Shown in pieces: positions 1 through 7,772 of a DNA stretch of 32,937 nucleotides. The first letter of the stretch is position 1. Every line of letters begins with the position of its first letter. Source of the stretch: an uncultured beta proteobacterium (GTDB lineage: Bacteria; Pseudomonadota; Gammaproteobacteria; Burkholderiales; Burkholderiaceae_C); the NCBI GenBank assembly GCA_903885585.1, contig CAISJH010000016.1, positions 1-32,937 of the forward strand, given 5' to 3'. The notes below the pieces were generated by a model. The model was given only the letters and a program-made list of their open reading frames with translations, was not told the DNA's origin and searched no databases. The position numbers and the translations under genes are program-made.

Positions 1-1332
1 GGCGTCCCAACTCTCTATCCCTAGGCTGGCCAAGAACTTGTCCTGTGCCTGACTTCTTTGCGGCGCGGTGATAGCCCAAGTGGGCTGGTCGCCCCGGCCC
101 GTAACGAACGCCAAGTCTTCGTCGGAAAGCAGCGCCTTGAGTGTTGCTCGCGCTTGGCATAAGCGAGATGCTGGTGCGTAGCCTCCTGCGAAGGTCGGCA
201 CCAACGCCTGTGACTTCATCTCCTCGACGATAGTCGTACGGATGACCCTGTATCGCTCAGGAAGGGGATCGTCGTTGTTTGGAAGGACAGCCAAAAAGTC
301 TCCACTCAACAGGCCAAGGTCCTTGACCGAATGGAGCGCTCTTGCGCTGAGTCGTGCCAGTTGTTCAAACAGTGGCGTGTTCTCTGGAGTGTTCTTGATG
401 CTCGCGCGGCTGAGCTCGGGAACGAAGGGGGCGTGCAGGTGATAGCGAAGTCCCGATACCTCCTTGTCTGCCGGAAAGAACACGGAGACCATTCCTCGTT
501 CCGACGGGATGATGCGTAGCTGGCCGGCGATTGGCTTCTTGGGGTCGAAGGACTTCTGTTCGCCACGGAAGGCAAGCTCGAAGGCGATGGCAACGGCTTG
601 CTTCTCAATGCCAGCTATCGGCGCCGAGAACTGATGGACATCAGAAACGGCGGCCGCGAACCGCAGCCAATGGGAACTTTGCACATCCCTGCCCTCGACC
701 TGCTTGAGCACCTCGATATGTGATGGTGAGTGCTCGTGGCGAAGCACAGCGCCTTCAACACCCGCTACGCGCCACCGGATGTACTGCAGGCTGCGAAGGA
801 ACAGCAGCGTGGTCTCGGAGAGCTGTTGCAGCCCCGCCTTAACCTCGGCGTAGGCGGTCTCCTTGTTCTTCTTTGGATTGTTGAAGGGGAACTCAAAACG
901 CGTTCGACTTCCAAGTCCTTCCCGACCCGGTACCGGAATGGGTAGAAAGCGCCGATCAATCTGGAAGCTGTACTCCGACGAGTAGACGGTTGGGTTACTC
1001 GTGTACGTATAGACGGACTTGAATCCGACGCCGAACTTGCCAATGCGGTCGGGGTCGTCCTTCTTTGTGCTGTTGTTGATTCCGGTTATCGCGTCAATGT
1101 CGTCCAGGTTGAACTGCCGTTCTCCGTTGTGCTCGAAGACGCACTTCGATTCAGAGAGCTCGAACATCACCTCCGAAGCACCTGTGTCCTCGGCGTTCTG
1201 GAGCAGCTCGTAGATGAAGTGCGCCTCGTCCGGATAGAAGTCGTCGAAGATGTCAAGGTTGATGCCTTTGTTCTTGGCGAGCGCGGCCAAGAACTCCCGC
1301 CGCTGGGCAGCAAGTTCCTCCAGAGTGTTCAT
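1..1332 (-). CDS. Sacsin/HSP90-like GHKL ATPase-domain protein, C-terminus beyond window
   Basis: The frame is open for 444 codons from an ATG at 1332 to the left edge, so the gene is partial. The N-terminus carries a GHKL (HSP90/MutL/histidine-kinase type) ATP-binding fold: the N-box is LLQNAED around N46 and the glycine lid motif GKFGVGFKS lies at residues 98-106. The spacing is that of sacsin-like ATPases, which are found in many large bacterial defence-associated proteins. ATP binding is well supported; the substrate is unknown because the effector or C-terminal part is missing. The start overlaps the stop of the upstream helicase by one base (TAATG), implying translational coupling and a joint function. 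A MutL or histidine kinase is unlikely because neither the following transducer nor a kinase region is seen in the first 440 residues. Confidence 0.85.
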   Translation of the reverse strand, partial: MNTLEELAAQRREFLAALAKNKGINLDIFDDFYPDEAHFIYELLQNAEDTGASEVMFELSESKCVFEHNGERQFNLDDIDAITGINNSTKKDDPDRIGKFGVGFKSVYTYTSNPTVYSSEYSFQIDRRFLPIPVPGREGLGSRTRFEFPFNNPKKNKETAYAEVKAGLQQLSETTLLFLRSLQYIRWRVAGVEGAVLRHEHSPSHIEVLKQVEGRDVQSSHWLRFAAAVSDVHQFSAPIAGIEKQAVAIAFELAFRGEQKSFDPKKPIAGQLRIIPSERGMVSVFFPADKEVSGLRYHLHAPFVPELSRASIKNTPENTPLFEQLARLSARALHSVKDLGLLSGDFLAVLPNNDDPLPERYRVIRTTIVEEMKSQALVPTFAGGYAPASRLCQARATLKALLSDEDLAFVTGRGDQPTWAITAPQRSQAQDKFLASLGIESWDA

Positions 1333-4300
1333 TACCGCCTCCGCACTTCAATCACGCCAAACACCGCGGGCGTTGCCTTGATGTCTCCGCTCTCGGCAGC
1401 CTTTCTGAGCGCAGCCACCCGGACGTCGAAGTCAACCTGAGCTCGCTCCAATTCCGCCTGCTTCATCACGCGAATCTTGTCGTTCGTGGCCCGCCCGATT
1501 TGCTCTTCCAAGAGGGCTCGCCGCGCTGTGAAGCTCGCATTCAGGCTTTGTATTCGAACCCCAACAAGCTGGCGGTTGTCTTCTGCGTGCTGCGTGGACT
1601 GCCGCAGCCACAACTGGTGGTGCACCTTGTCCAAGTCATCCCAAACTTGTTGCCCAGGAAGCTCCAGCCCGGACGCGTCAACGGCAGATGGGAGCACCTC
1701 CAGCAGAGCGTCCGCAACCGCTGGACTCTCGGTCACCGGTATCAAGTCTTCTTCGCGCTTAGCCCCTTGTCTCAACCAGCGATAAAGAGCGAATGGGTGG
1801 AGGCCTTCCGGCAGCACCTCGTTGATGACGGCCAGTCGCACCGCAACGGCGTCAGTTTCTTGCAGGAACGCCGCGGCCTGCCGAAGCAGCGGATGACCCA
1901 GAGAAAGTAGTGCTGCGCTCGCGTTCTCGACCGCCGCCTCTTGCTCGAAGGTGACCGAGAGGGTCGGAGAAGTTCCCTTTAGCCATCTCTCCCACGCCCG
2001 GTGCATGGGGTCGGTTGAGCGAGGGAGTCTGCGGAAGTCGTCCAACAGTGCGGCGCGCGCCTCCTGACTCAGCCGCAAAGTCTTGAGCGCCTTCTCTCCA
2101 AGAAGATAGTCCTGCTCCTTCCCGAGCCGACGAGCTAGGTACGAACCGACGGCCAAGATGAGGGCCTGGGGTTCAAGCCAATGGCTACGAGACTTCGCCA
2201 GCCGCTGCTCCCAGGAGGCAGCAGCAAGGTTGAGTCCGAAGAGTTCACCCTGACGCTCCTCCAGTCTCTGCTCCTCTTCGAGCTGCCGAATCTTGTTGTC
2301 GGACAGTTGGAGAAGGCGCCGCTTCCTTTCCTCTTCACTCAGAGCGAACGACTCGGCGATGTTGTGCAACTCCTTGGTGATTTCACCGAGGATTTCCTCG
2401 TTGCCGCCGATGGCGTGCTGGAAGACCCCAATCCGACTGAGGCAGCGGTCAAAAATTTCTGCGTCTATCGTGCCTTGGGTGATGAAGTTGAAGATGCCCA
2501 CCGCCTCGCTGGTTTGCCCATAGCGGTCGATCCGGCCGATGCGCTGTTCGACACGCATAGGGTTCCACGGAAGGTCAAAATTGATAAGGCAATCGCAGAA
2601 CTGGAAGTCGAGGCCTTCGCATCCGACTTCGGACGAGAGCAAGACGTCGATGGTCTCTTCGTTTTCCTTGGGCAACGAAAAGCGTCTGCGCAGTGCTGAC
2701 CGCTCCTCGTCGGGTACACCGCCATGGACGAGTCCGAACCGAACACCGGCTGCGGTCAACTTCCCCACGAGATAGCGGAGGGTGTGGCGGAAGGTGCTGA
2801 AAACCAGCACCTTGTTGCGGGGCATGGCGAGCTTGTCAGTCACCACCTGCATGAACGCCGCGGCCTTCGGATCGTTCGGGTCCAGGTTGCTCGCTCGCTG
2901 AAGCAGCGACGCGATGTCTCCGCGTACTTGCTCGACGAAATCGAACTCCCGCTCGACTCCGTCATCGGGGTCATCGGCCTCCTCAAGGCTGGCAAGCTTG
3001 CCTTGTAGGACGTCTCGCAGCGCCGGCGCCAGCCCATATAGGCTGCTCGCGGCCTGCCGGCTCACCGTAGACATCATGAACTTCACGTTCTGGTCCCCAT
3101 GGAGCTTGGCGAGGATGCGGGCGATGACACTCAACAGGTCATCGTGCAGTTCCTTCTGGCTCGGAGTGAATTCAGTGCTGACCGTCTCTGCCTTCCGAGT
3201 CGTGAACTCGCCGATGTCTCGACGCCTTGTACGGTTGATGAGCGAGCTGAAAGTGAAAAGCTCTTCTAAAGAGTGGATGGTCTTGATGCGTGACTCACCG
3301 TCCTTTCCTCCCTCGGTAAGGCCGTCGTAGATGTGCTGGAAGCCCGGGTTGGTGGCCAATACCTGGCGCCCCCACATGGTCGTAGCCACCGCTCGCAGTT
3401 CTTTTCTGACTTGTTCGGACCATCCAGCTTCACCGCGTCGACATGCCTGAATCGCTGCGTTGATGAACTGGTTGGGCTCTGCCATCTGCTCGAAGCTGGC
3501 TGGATCGATGATCACGTCAGGTCGCAGAACATTGAGCAGCGTGTAAAGGTCATTTCGGCCGAGCTGAACCGGTGTGGCCGAAAGGAAAACGACGGCTTCT
3601 GCGTTGTCGGCGAAGTATCGAACCGCCTGATGCAGAAACGTCTCGCTGTTTCGGATGTGGTGAGCCTCGTCGACTATGACGAGGTCGAACTTCGGCGGAG
3701 GGTCGAGTTCAAGAAGACCGGGATCCCGCGCCTTGCCTCGGCCAAATCTGCCGAACAGGAGGTCGTTGTCGAACAATGAGGTCGGCAATATCGCTCTTTC
3801 GTACTGCGTAGGCCACTCGCCACCGAGATGTGTCTCCTTGATGCAGTGTCTGAGCAGTGAACCATCGAGATGTACAAAGTGCTCATCGAAGCGCTTCATC
3901 TCCAGTTCCCACTTCCGCTCCGTGACTAGCGATTTGGGGCAGATGATGAGCACCGACTTGATGTCGCTCCGCGCCTGTAGCTCCTTGAGGATTAGGCCAG
4001 CTTCGATAGTCTTGCCAACACCAACCTCATCCGCGACCAACAGCCGGGGCCGGTCGGCTCGTATGAGCTTGAACACCGGCCGGTACTGATACGGCACGAA
4101 GCGAACTCGACCAGAGTTCAAGGAGTAGAGCGCCGACGCGGACGGCGAAGACAGTTGGATGGCACTGAGTAGGGAAGACAAGCCAACTGCCGTAAGCGTC
4201 GTGCGGACTGTTTCAGGCTCTTCTAGGGCCCGGAGTTGACTCTCGTAGTACACCTGTCGCGCGCCGTTCTCGAAGACGCGGTACCGAGTCTCCGCAGCCT

Positions 4301-4910
4301 CACCTGCCAGGATGTCTAGTACGGGTAACACTGTTGCGGGGTTCGACCGAAGACAGAGCAATTGGCCGACCATAAACTTGCTCGCGGGAGTTAGTGCCGA
4401 TGCGTGGGCAGTCGCTCCGCCTGTAGCCACGGTTGCGTTTATTGCTTGGGTGGCCGCCACGTAACGCTCGGGCATTGGAGCGAGCCCCCGCAAGGTCTCT
4501 TCTTTGAACGCCGATATCCGCCCTGTCAGGTCCGAGTTGGCACCCACGACGGCTAGCAGACGGTCCAAGGTGTCTGCGTCACGGAAGGTGTCTGTCGGAT
4601 TCACACCACCAACTGGCGCGTGTGCCCAGCGATTCCGAGCGCTTTGCAGTTCCTTCACCCAGTTACGGCCTTCTCTTGGAAGCGGATTAATGGCGGCCAG
4701 GTCATTCCAGTTCTGGTCGAGGACACGCAGTACTGCGGCTAGGTCCAGACCGCTCAGGCTCCGAATGCGCCTCTCCTCGGTGAGGCGCTGCTGCTGGAAC
4801 GTCAATCGGTTGACGACGTGATCAAGCCACCAGTTCTCGCCGAAGCTCGAAAGCCTTTCCTCAAGCCATTTCGCAATGACGCCCGCAGACGCCTGAAGTA
4901 GTTCGTTCAT
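1332..4910 (-). CDS. SNF2-type DEAH helicase with N-terminal Swt1-like HEPN domain
   Basis: This 1192-residue superfamily 2 helicase has Walker A EVGVGKT with GKT at 299-301, the DEAH box at 414-417 (VIVDEAHHIRNS), a SATP motif III region, and motif VI QRIGRIDRYGQ starting at about Q789, so both RecA lobes look intact. The first ~110 residues resemble a Swt1-type HEPN domain and contain the RNRWAH motif at 92-97, which fits the R-X4-H signature of HEPN RNases. The C-terminal ~350 residues are charged, partly coiled-coil, and not assigned. The start ATG is preceded by GGGGAG at good spacing. It is co-transcribed with the GHKL ATPase downstream (1-nt overlap). Helicase identity is certain; the HEPN call rests on motif and position; a role in phage or plasmid defence is inferred from architecture. 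Confidence 0.93.
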   Translation of the reverse strand: MNELLQASAGVIAKWLEERLSSFGENWWLDHVVNRLTFQQQRLTEERRIRSLSGLDLAAVLRVLDQNWNDLAAINPLPREGRNWVKELQSARNRWAHAPVGGVNPTDTFRDADTLDRLLAVVGANSDLTGRISAFKEETLRGLAPMPERYVAATQAINATVATGGATAHASALTPASKFMVGQLLCLRSNPATVLPVLDILAGEAAETRYRVFENGARQVYYESQLRALEEPETVRTTLTAVGLSSLLSAIQLSSPSASALYSLNSGRVRFVPYQYRPVFKLIRADRPRLLVADEVGVGKTIEAGLILKELQARSDIKSVLIICPKSLVTERKWELEMKRFDEHFVHLDGSLLRHCIKETHLGGEWPTQYERAILPTSLFDNDLLFGRFGRGKARDPGLLELDPPPKFDLVIVDEAHHIRNSETFLHQAVRYFADNAEAVVFLSATPVQLGRNDLYTLLNVLRPDVIIDPASFEQMAEPNQFINAAIQACRRGEAGWSEQVRKELRAVATTMWGRQVLATNPGFQHIYDGLTEGGKDGESRIKTIHSLEELFTFSSLINRTRRRDIGEFTTRKAETVSTEFTPSQKELHDDLLSVIARILAKLHGDQNVKFMMSTVSRQAASSLYGLAPALRDVLQGKLASLEEADDPDDGVEREFDFVEQVRGDIASLLQRASNLDPNDPKAAAFMQVVTDKLAMPRNKVLVFSTFRHTLRYLVGKLTAAGVRFGLVHGGVPDEERSALRRRFSLPKENEETIDVLLSSEVGCEGLDFQFCDCLINFDLPWNPMRVEQRIGRIDRYGQTSEAVGIFNFITQGTIDAEIFDRCLSRIGVFQHAIGGNEEILGEITKELHNIAESFALSEEERKRRLLQLSDNKIRQLEEEQRLEERQGELFGLNLAAASWEQRLAKSRSHWLEPQALILAVGSYLARRLGKEQDYLLGEKALKTLRLSQEARAALLDDFRRLPRSTDPMHRAWERWLKGTSPTLSVTFEQEAAVENASAALLSLGHPLLRQAAAFLQETDAVAVRLAVINEVLPEGLHPFALYRWLRQGAKREEDLIPVTESPAVADALLEVLPSAVDASGLELPGQQVWDDLDKVHHQLWLRQSTQHAEDNRQLVGVRIQSLNASFTARRALLEEQIGRATNDKIRVMKQAELERAQVDFDVRVAALRKAAESGDIKATPAVFGVIEVRRR

Positions 4911-5368
4911 TCCGCTCCCCTACCGCAAGCTCGTTCGCAGCTCGTCCAAGATGATGGCGACGGGCGAGGCGAGCAGGTCTTTAAGTGCTTACTATTTGTC
5001 TATAAATACTGCTAGATTAGCAATAATTTGGCTAGATGCAACTACGGAGAAGTCCGCAATGGGCCAAGGGAGTGACCCTGAGGGCGTCCTAGGGCAACGG
5101 TCATAAAAGGCCCAAAGCAGGTAACTTACCTCGTAAAGCAGCTGCCTTCTTACGTCCGATTTGTGTGTGTGAGGAGCTGGCTTGGGTTCACTGCACGCGG
5201 ACCCCTCTCAGTCCTGCGGTAACGACGTCAAATAAGCAATGTGATTCGCACGAACTTGAGGTAAGGCTTGGACGGCGACAGGCCGAGTACAACTGCCGAT
5301 CAGTATTCGCTGGTTTTGGTGTCAGCTTTCAGCCGTCGCCAACACTTGCCGCTTGAACTCCCCCAGTC
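4911..5368. promoter_or_regulatory. Gene-poor spacer with AT-rich likely promoter region of the helicase operon
   Basis: No convincing gene lies here. About 4980-5037 is strikingly AT-rich in an otherwise GC-rich window. It holds two direct copies of GCTAGAT at 5011-5017 and 5031-5037 (20-bp period) and a small dyad TGCTA-gat-TAGCA at 5010-5022. This is the natural place for the minus-strand promoter of the helicase/GHKL operon, but no textbook -35/-10 pair stands out. Between the AT-rich patch and the helicase, minus-strand 4988-4920 reads 22 sense codons with GC-rich codon use and then TAG, without a start codon; it could be a gene-end remnant or chance. Short ORFs on the plus strand (for example 5165-5356) have no recognisable features. 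Confidence 0.4.
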
Positions 5369-5686
5369 TTGAGCCGCCAATCGAATGCACCCGCTGTACA
5401 GCCTAGAGATGTGAGCGGCAGTCTCAAGATCCCTCTTTTGGGGGATTGCCCACTTGAGGGAGCAGCTCAGATCATCTGCGTTGTGACACCGACCGAAATC
5501 GCCCGTGAATTGGAGCTGCTGCGGCCATTCCTGAAGGAACTCATGGTGATGAGTGACGCCCGCGACAGGGTGTTGCAGGGCAACGCCTTCACGCAGAGGG
5601 ACTCGCCAGACGTGACCATCGACAAGCTGATCATCTCCGTGTTGACCGACTCGATGGCAGGTGACGCGCCAATAGGCCAAGGCTAG
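5369..5686 (+). CDS. Small hypothetical protein
   Basis: A 105-residue ORF begins at a TTG codon; a GTG at 5411 is an alternative start, and neither has a strong ribosome binding site. The middle (IICVVTPTEIARELELLRPFLKE in two parts) suggests a beta strand followed by amphipathic helices. I do not recognise a family. It reads in the same direction as the following four small genes and its frame looks more protein-like than the opposite-strand ORF at 5300-5725, which is Cys/Trp/Arg-rich. It could also be a decayed gene. Confidence 0.45.
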   Translation: MSRQSNAPAVQPRDVSGSLKIPLLGDCPLEGAAQIICVVTPTEIARELELLRPFLKELMVMSDARDRVLQGNAFTQRDSPDVTIDKLIISVLTDSMAGDAPIGQG

Positions 5687-5764
5687 GTAACTTGGCCGGC
5701 CTGAGCATCCCGGGCGGCGGAGCAATTCAGGAGTCGAGCAGACCTTGAGGCAACATCAACGCTC

Positions 5765-6205
5765 ATGATCGACATCGACTTGGAAGCCACCTACCGCGTC
5801 ACGGAATATGTGGTGGAGCCCCTCTCGGGCAGGGGGCAAGACGCGGGCGTTGACCCCATCGTGTTGAAGATCGACAGTGCGAGCCGGGAGTTGCGTGCGC
5901 TGCATCGCCGGCACGGCGTGGACTGCAGTTGTTTCATCACGGCGTGCAATCCCTTCAGCCGTCCGTTGGATGAGGAGAGCAACCTTCATCGACAAGAGGC
6001 CTTGGCGGCGGAATTGCGCCGCAGGAGCCTGAGGTTTCTGCCGGGAGAGGGGCGCCATCCTTCGAACGGCTGGCCACCTGAGCCGAGTTTTCTGGTGCTG
6101 GGGTTGGCGCTGGAGGTTTCCAAGAATCTGGGGCGCCACTATGAGCAGAACGCCATCGTGTGGGCGGGAGCGGATGCGGTGCCTAAGCTGGTAGTGCTGG
6201 TGTAG
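5765..6205 (+). CDS. DUF3293 domain-containing protein
   Basis: This 146-residue protein matches the DUF3293 family over its whole length: an N-terminal strand-rich part starting YRVTEYVVEPL, a central ITACNPFSRPLDEESN segment, and a C-terminal part ending in FLVLGLALEVSKNLGRHY followed by a short strand motif (NAIVWAGADAVPKLVVL). The ITA-x-NP motif and the glycine/leucine-rich FLVLGL segment are the family's typical landmarks. The biochemical function is unknown. It is probably cytoplasmic, having no signal peptide or membrane segment. It starts 78 bases after the preceding small ORF and is followed by the HU gene on the same strand. Confidence 0.85.
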   Translation: MIDIDLEATYRVTEYVVEPLSGRGQDAGVDPIVLKIDSASRELRALHRRHGVDCSCFITACNPFSRPLDEESNLHRQEALAAELRRRSLRFLPGEGRHPSNGWPPEPSFLVLGLALEVSKNLGRHYEQNAIVWAGADAVPKLVVLV

Positions 6206-6298
6206 TGCCGACGCTGTTTGTTCAAGGGCAGATGAGAACCCGCATTGCGAGAATCTCTGTCCGACAATCCCGCCCGCCCGGATGTCCGGGCAGCAACG

Positions 6299-6688
6299 AT
6301 GAAGAACATGAACAAGGCAGAACTGATCGAGCACATCGCTGGCGCGCACTCCCTGACCAAGGCTGAAGCCGGTCGCATCGTCGAGACCTTCACGAGCGCG
6401 ATCGTGAACACCGTCAAGAAGGGTGGCGCGGTCGTGATCCCCGGCTTTGGATCATTCAAGCAAGTGGCTCGTGCGGCCCGCACTGGGGTGAACCCGTCCA
6501 CGGGTGCCAAGCTCAAGATCGCCGCCACCAAGGCGCCCAAGTTCACGCCGGGCTCTGCGTTCAAGGCTGCGGTGGACCCGAAGGCAGCGCGCCGCAAGGC
6601 TGAGAAGGCCGCTGCGGGCAAGGCTGCAGCGCCTGCAAAGAAGCCGGTCGCCAAGAAGGCCGTTGCCAAGAAGGCCGGCAAGGCCTGA
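6299..6688 (+). CDS. HU-family DNA-binding protein with Lys/Ala-rich C-terminal tail
   Basis: The start is placed at the ATG at 6299 (an ATG at 6308 giving MNKAELIEHIA, the classic HU beginning, is equally possible), producing about 129 residues. Residues ~4-95 form a complete HU/IHF fold: helical dimerisation part, then VIPGFGSFKQVARAARTGVNPSTG, which includes the RxGxNPxTG DNA-binding beta-arm motif. The last ~40 residues are repeated Lys/Ala/Pro (KKPVAKKAVAKK-type), as in eukaryotic H1-like tails of betaproteobacterial and other HU variants. Its role is nucleoid compaction, with the tail expected to raise non-specific DNA affinity. The longer reading from 6245 adds residues not seen in HU proteins. 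Confidence 0.95.
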   Translation: MKNMNKAELIEHIAGAHSLTKAEAGRIVETFTSAIVNTVKKGGAVVIPGFGSFKQVARAARTGVNPSTGAKLKIAATKAPKFTPGSAFKAAVDPKAARRKAEKAAAGKAAAPAKKPVAKKAVAKKAGKA

Positions 6689-6714
6689 TGATTTGAGGCG
6701 CGCTTGGTCGAGCA

Positions 6715-6738
6715 TCTGTGGCTTGATCAAGCCACAGA
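6715..6738. repeat. Perfect 24-bp palindrome
   Basis: The 12-base half TCTGTGGCTTGA is followed immediately by its exact reverse complement, with no spacer. It lies 26 bases after the HU stop and 27 bases before the next ATG. In RNA it would fold into a stem with a tiny loop, but no T-run follows, so it is not a standard intrinsic terminator. A protein-binding operator or a bidirectional RNA-processing/3'-end hairpin are the reasonable readings. Confidence 0.7.
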
Positions 6739-6765
6739 CCTCTCAGACGCCCACCCACCAGCAAC

Positions 6766-7065
6766 ATGACCAGCGTTTCCGCCATCGCTACTTCAGGTAT
6801 GCGTGCAGCTGACTCGGCACTGCGCACCTCGGCCCACAACCTGTCCAACCTGGAGACTGCAGGGTTCAGGCGGGAGCGGGTGGTCAACACCGCGCGGGCC
6901 GAGGGTGGTGTCGAGGCCTCGGCTATGCGGTCTCAGGCTGAAGGGGCCTCGATCGAGGAAGACCTCGTGGCCCAACTCCAGGCGAAGAACGCCTTCTTGG
7001 CCAACCTGGCGGTGTTTCGGGCTGGCAGCCGCGCTACGGGCAGCTTGCTGGACGTGTTGGCCTGA
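6766..7065 (+). CDS. Short flagellar basal-body rod/hook-like protein
   Basis: This 99-residue protein has the two conserved ends of FlgB/FlgC/FlgG-family axial proteins. The N-terminus (SVSAIATSGMRAAD, then SAHNLSNLETAGFRR) corresponds to the flg_bb_rod motif, normally xxNLANxxTPGFK. The C-terminus (EEDLVAQLQAKNAFLANLAV, then GSLLDVL) corresponds to the terminal coiled-coil helix of FlgC/FlgG. The whole central domain is absent, since true FlgC is about 135 residues and FlgG about 260. No other flagellar genes are in the window. It may be a stand-alone accessory protein or a fixed relic; export by the flagellar system is an inference from the preserved terminal helices. Confidence 0.75.
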   Translation: MTSVSAIATSGMRAADSALRTSAHNLSNLETAGFRRERVVNTARAEGGVEASAMRSQAEGASIEEDLVAQLQAKNAFLANLAVFRAGSRATGSLLDVLA

Positions 7066-7122
7066 ACTGAGCTGCTGCCTGGCGGTTCTGCGCAGAACAC
7101 CAAATTGTCAGGACCATCCAGG

Positions 7123-7428
7123 ATGAGAGACGGCTCGCAGATCCTGGTGCCGCGGAGTTTCACGGCTCTGTTTATCCCTGGAGGCCGGCTCCGGCCCACC
7201 GAGACGGCGGCCTTCATCGAGCAGCGCTACGAACTCTGCGAAGACTTCGCCCAGATGCTGGTGGACAAGGCCAAGGCAAGGCAGTGGGAACTCGGCATCA
7301 CCGAGGCTGACGTCCTGGAGCGCATGGCGCAGGGGCTGTCAGCCTCAGAGGTGTTCAGTGCCGCCGAAGCACAGTGGGTGTTGCGTCGGTTGGCAGAACT
7401 GTTGGGTTGGAGCGACCCCGTCGCTTGA
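7123..7428 (+). CDS. Small conserved protein of the type annotated 'ATPase with chaperone activity'
   Basis: The ORF opens at 7105, but the ATG at 7123 (preceded by AGGA) gives the expected beginning, MRDGSQILVPRSFTALF, and a 101-residue product. It resembles a group of ~100-residue betaproteobacterial proteins with the pattern 'VPxSFxALF...RYELCEDxAQML...GITEADVLERMxxGL'. Databases often label these 'ATPase with chaperone activity', but no Walker motif is visible, so that name is not supported by the sequence. It is helix-rich, cytoplasmic and of unknown function. It sits 57 bases after the flagellar-like gene. Confidence 0.75.
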   Translation: MRDGSQILVPRSFTALFIPGGRLRPTETAAFIEQRYELCEDFAQMLVDKAKARQWELGITEADVLERMAQGLSASEVFSAAEAQWVLRRLAELLGWSDPVA

Positions 7429-7490
7429 CTGCCGCGAGCTTTGCTTGCGACTGATGAGCCCCAAGGCTCAAAATTGATCTCGACCTTTCG

Positions 7491-7772
7491 ATGACAGGTG
7501 TTCTGGTGTCCAACGCATTCCTCAACTTCCTCGCAAGCCTCAAGACGCAGGGCGTGGCTGCGTTGACGGTTGAGACGGAAGCTTCGGAGGGGCTTGACGG
7601 CGACATCAGGGCGGCGATGGTGGCCAATGAGTTCGATCTCTTCGACGATGGCGGCTACGCAGGACGGATGACTTCCAACGGGCTGGGAAGCCTTGATATT
7701 GGCGGACGACTCGGCTGGCCGTCACCGGACTTGGCTGATCGTGGGTTTGGTCAGGATCACGGCTTGACCTGA
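7491..7772 (+). CDS. Doubtful small hypothetical ORF overlapping the 3' end of traG
   Basis: This 93-codon ORF starts at an ATG without a clear ribosome binding site. The first ~60 residues look ordinary for a soluble protein (VSNAFLNFLASLKTQGVAAL), but the last third is low in information and converges onto the opposite-strand traG stop, overlapping it by 16 bases. No family recognised. It may be a real small gene, a decayed gene or chance. Confidence 0.35.
   Translation: MTGVLVSNAFLNFLASLKTQGVAALTVETEASEGLDGDIRAAMVANEFDLFDDGGYAGRMTSNGLGSLDIGGRLGWPSPDLADRGFGQDHGLT

Noticed and set aside
5300-5725. 141-codon minus-strand ORF
   Set aside because: No motif, Trp/Cys/Arg-rich and overlaps a more plausible plus-strand ORF; it has no operon context.
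7455-7470. Hairpin TGAGCC-ccaa-GGCTCA as a terminator
   Set aside because: The stem is only 6 bp and it is followed by AAAATT on the plus strand, not a T-run, so it does not qualify on that strand.
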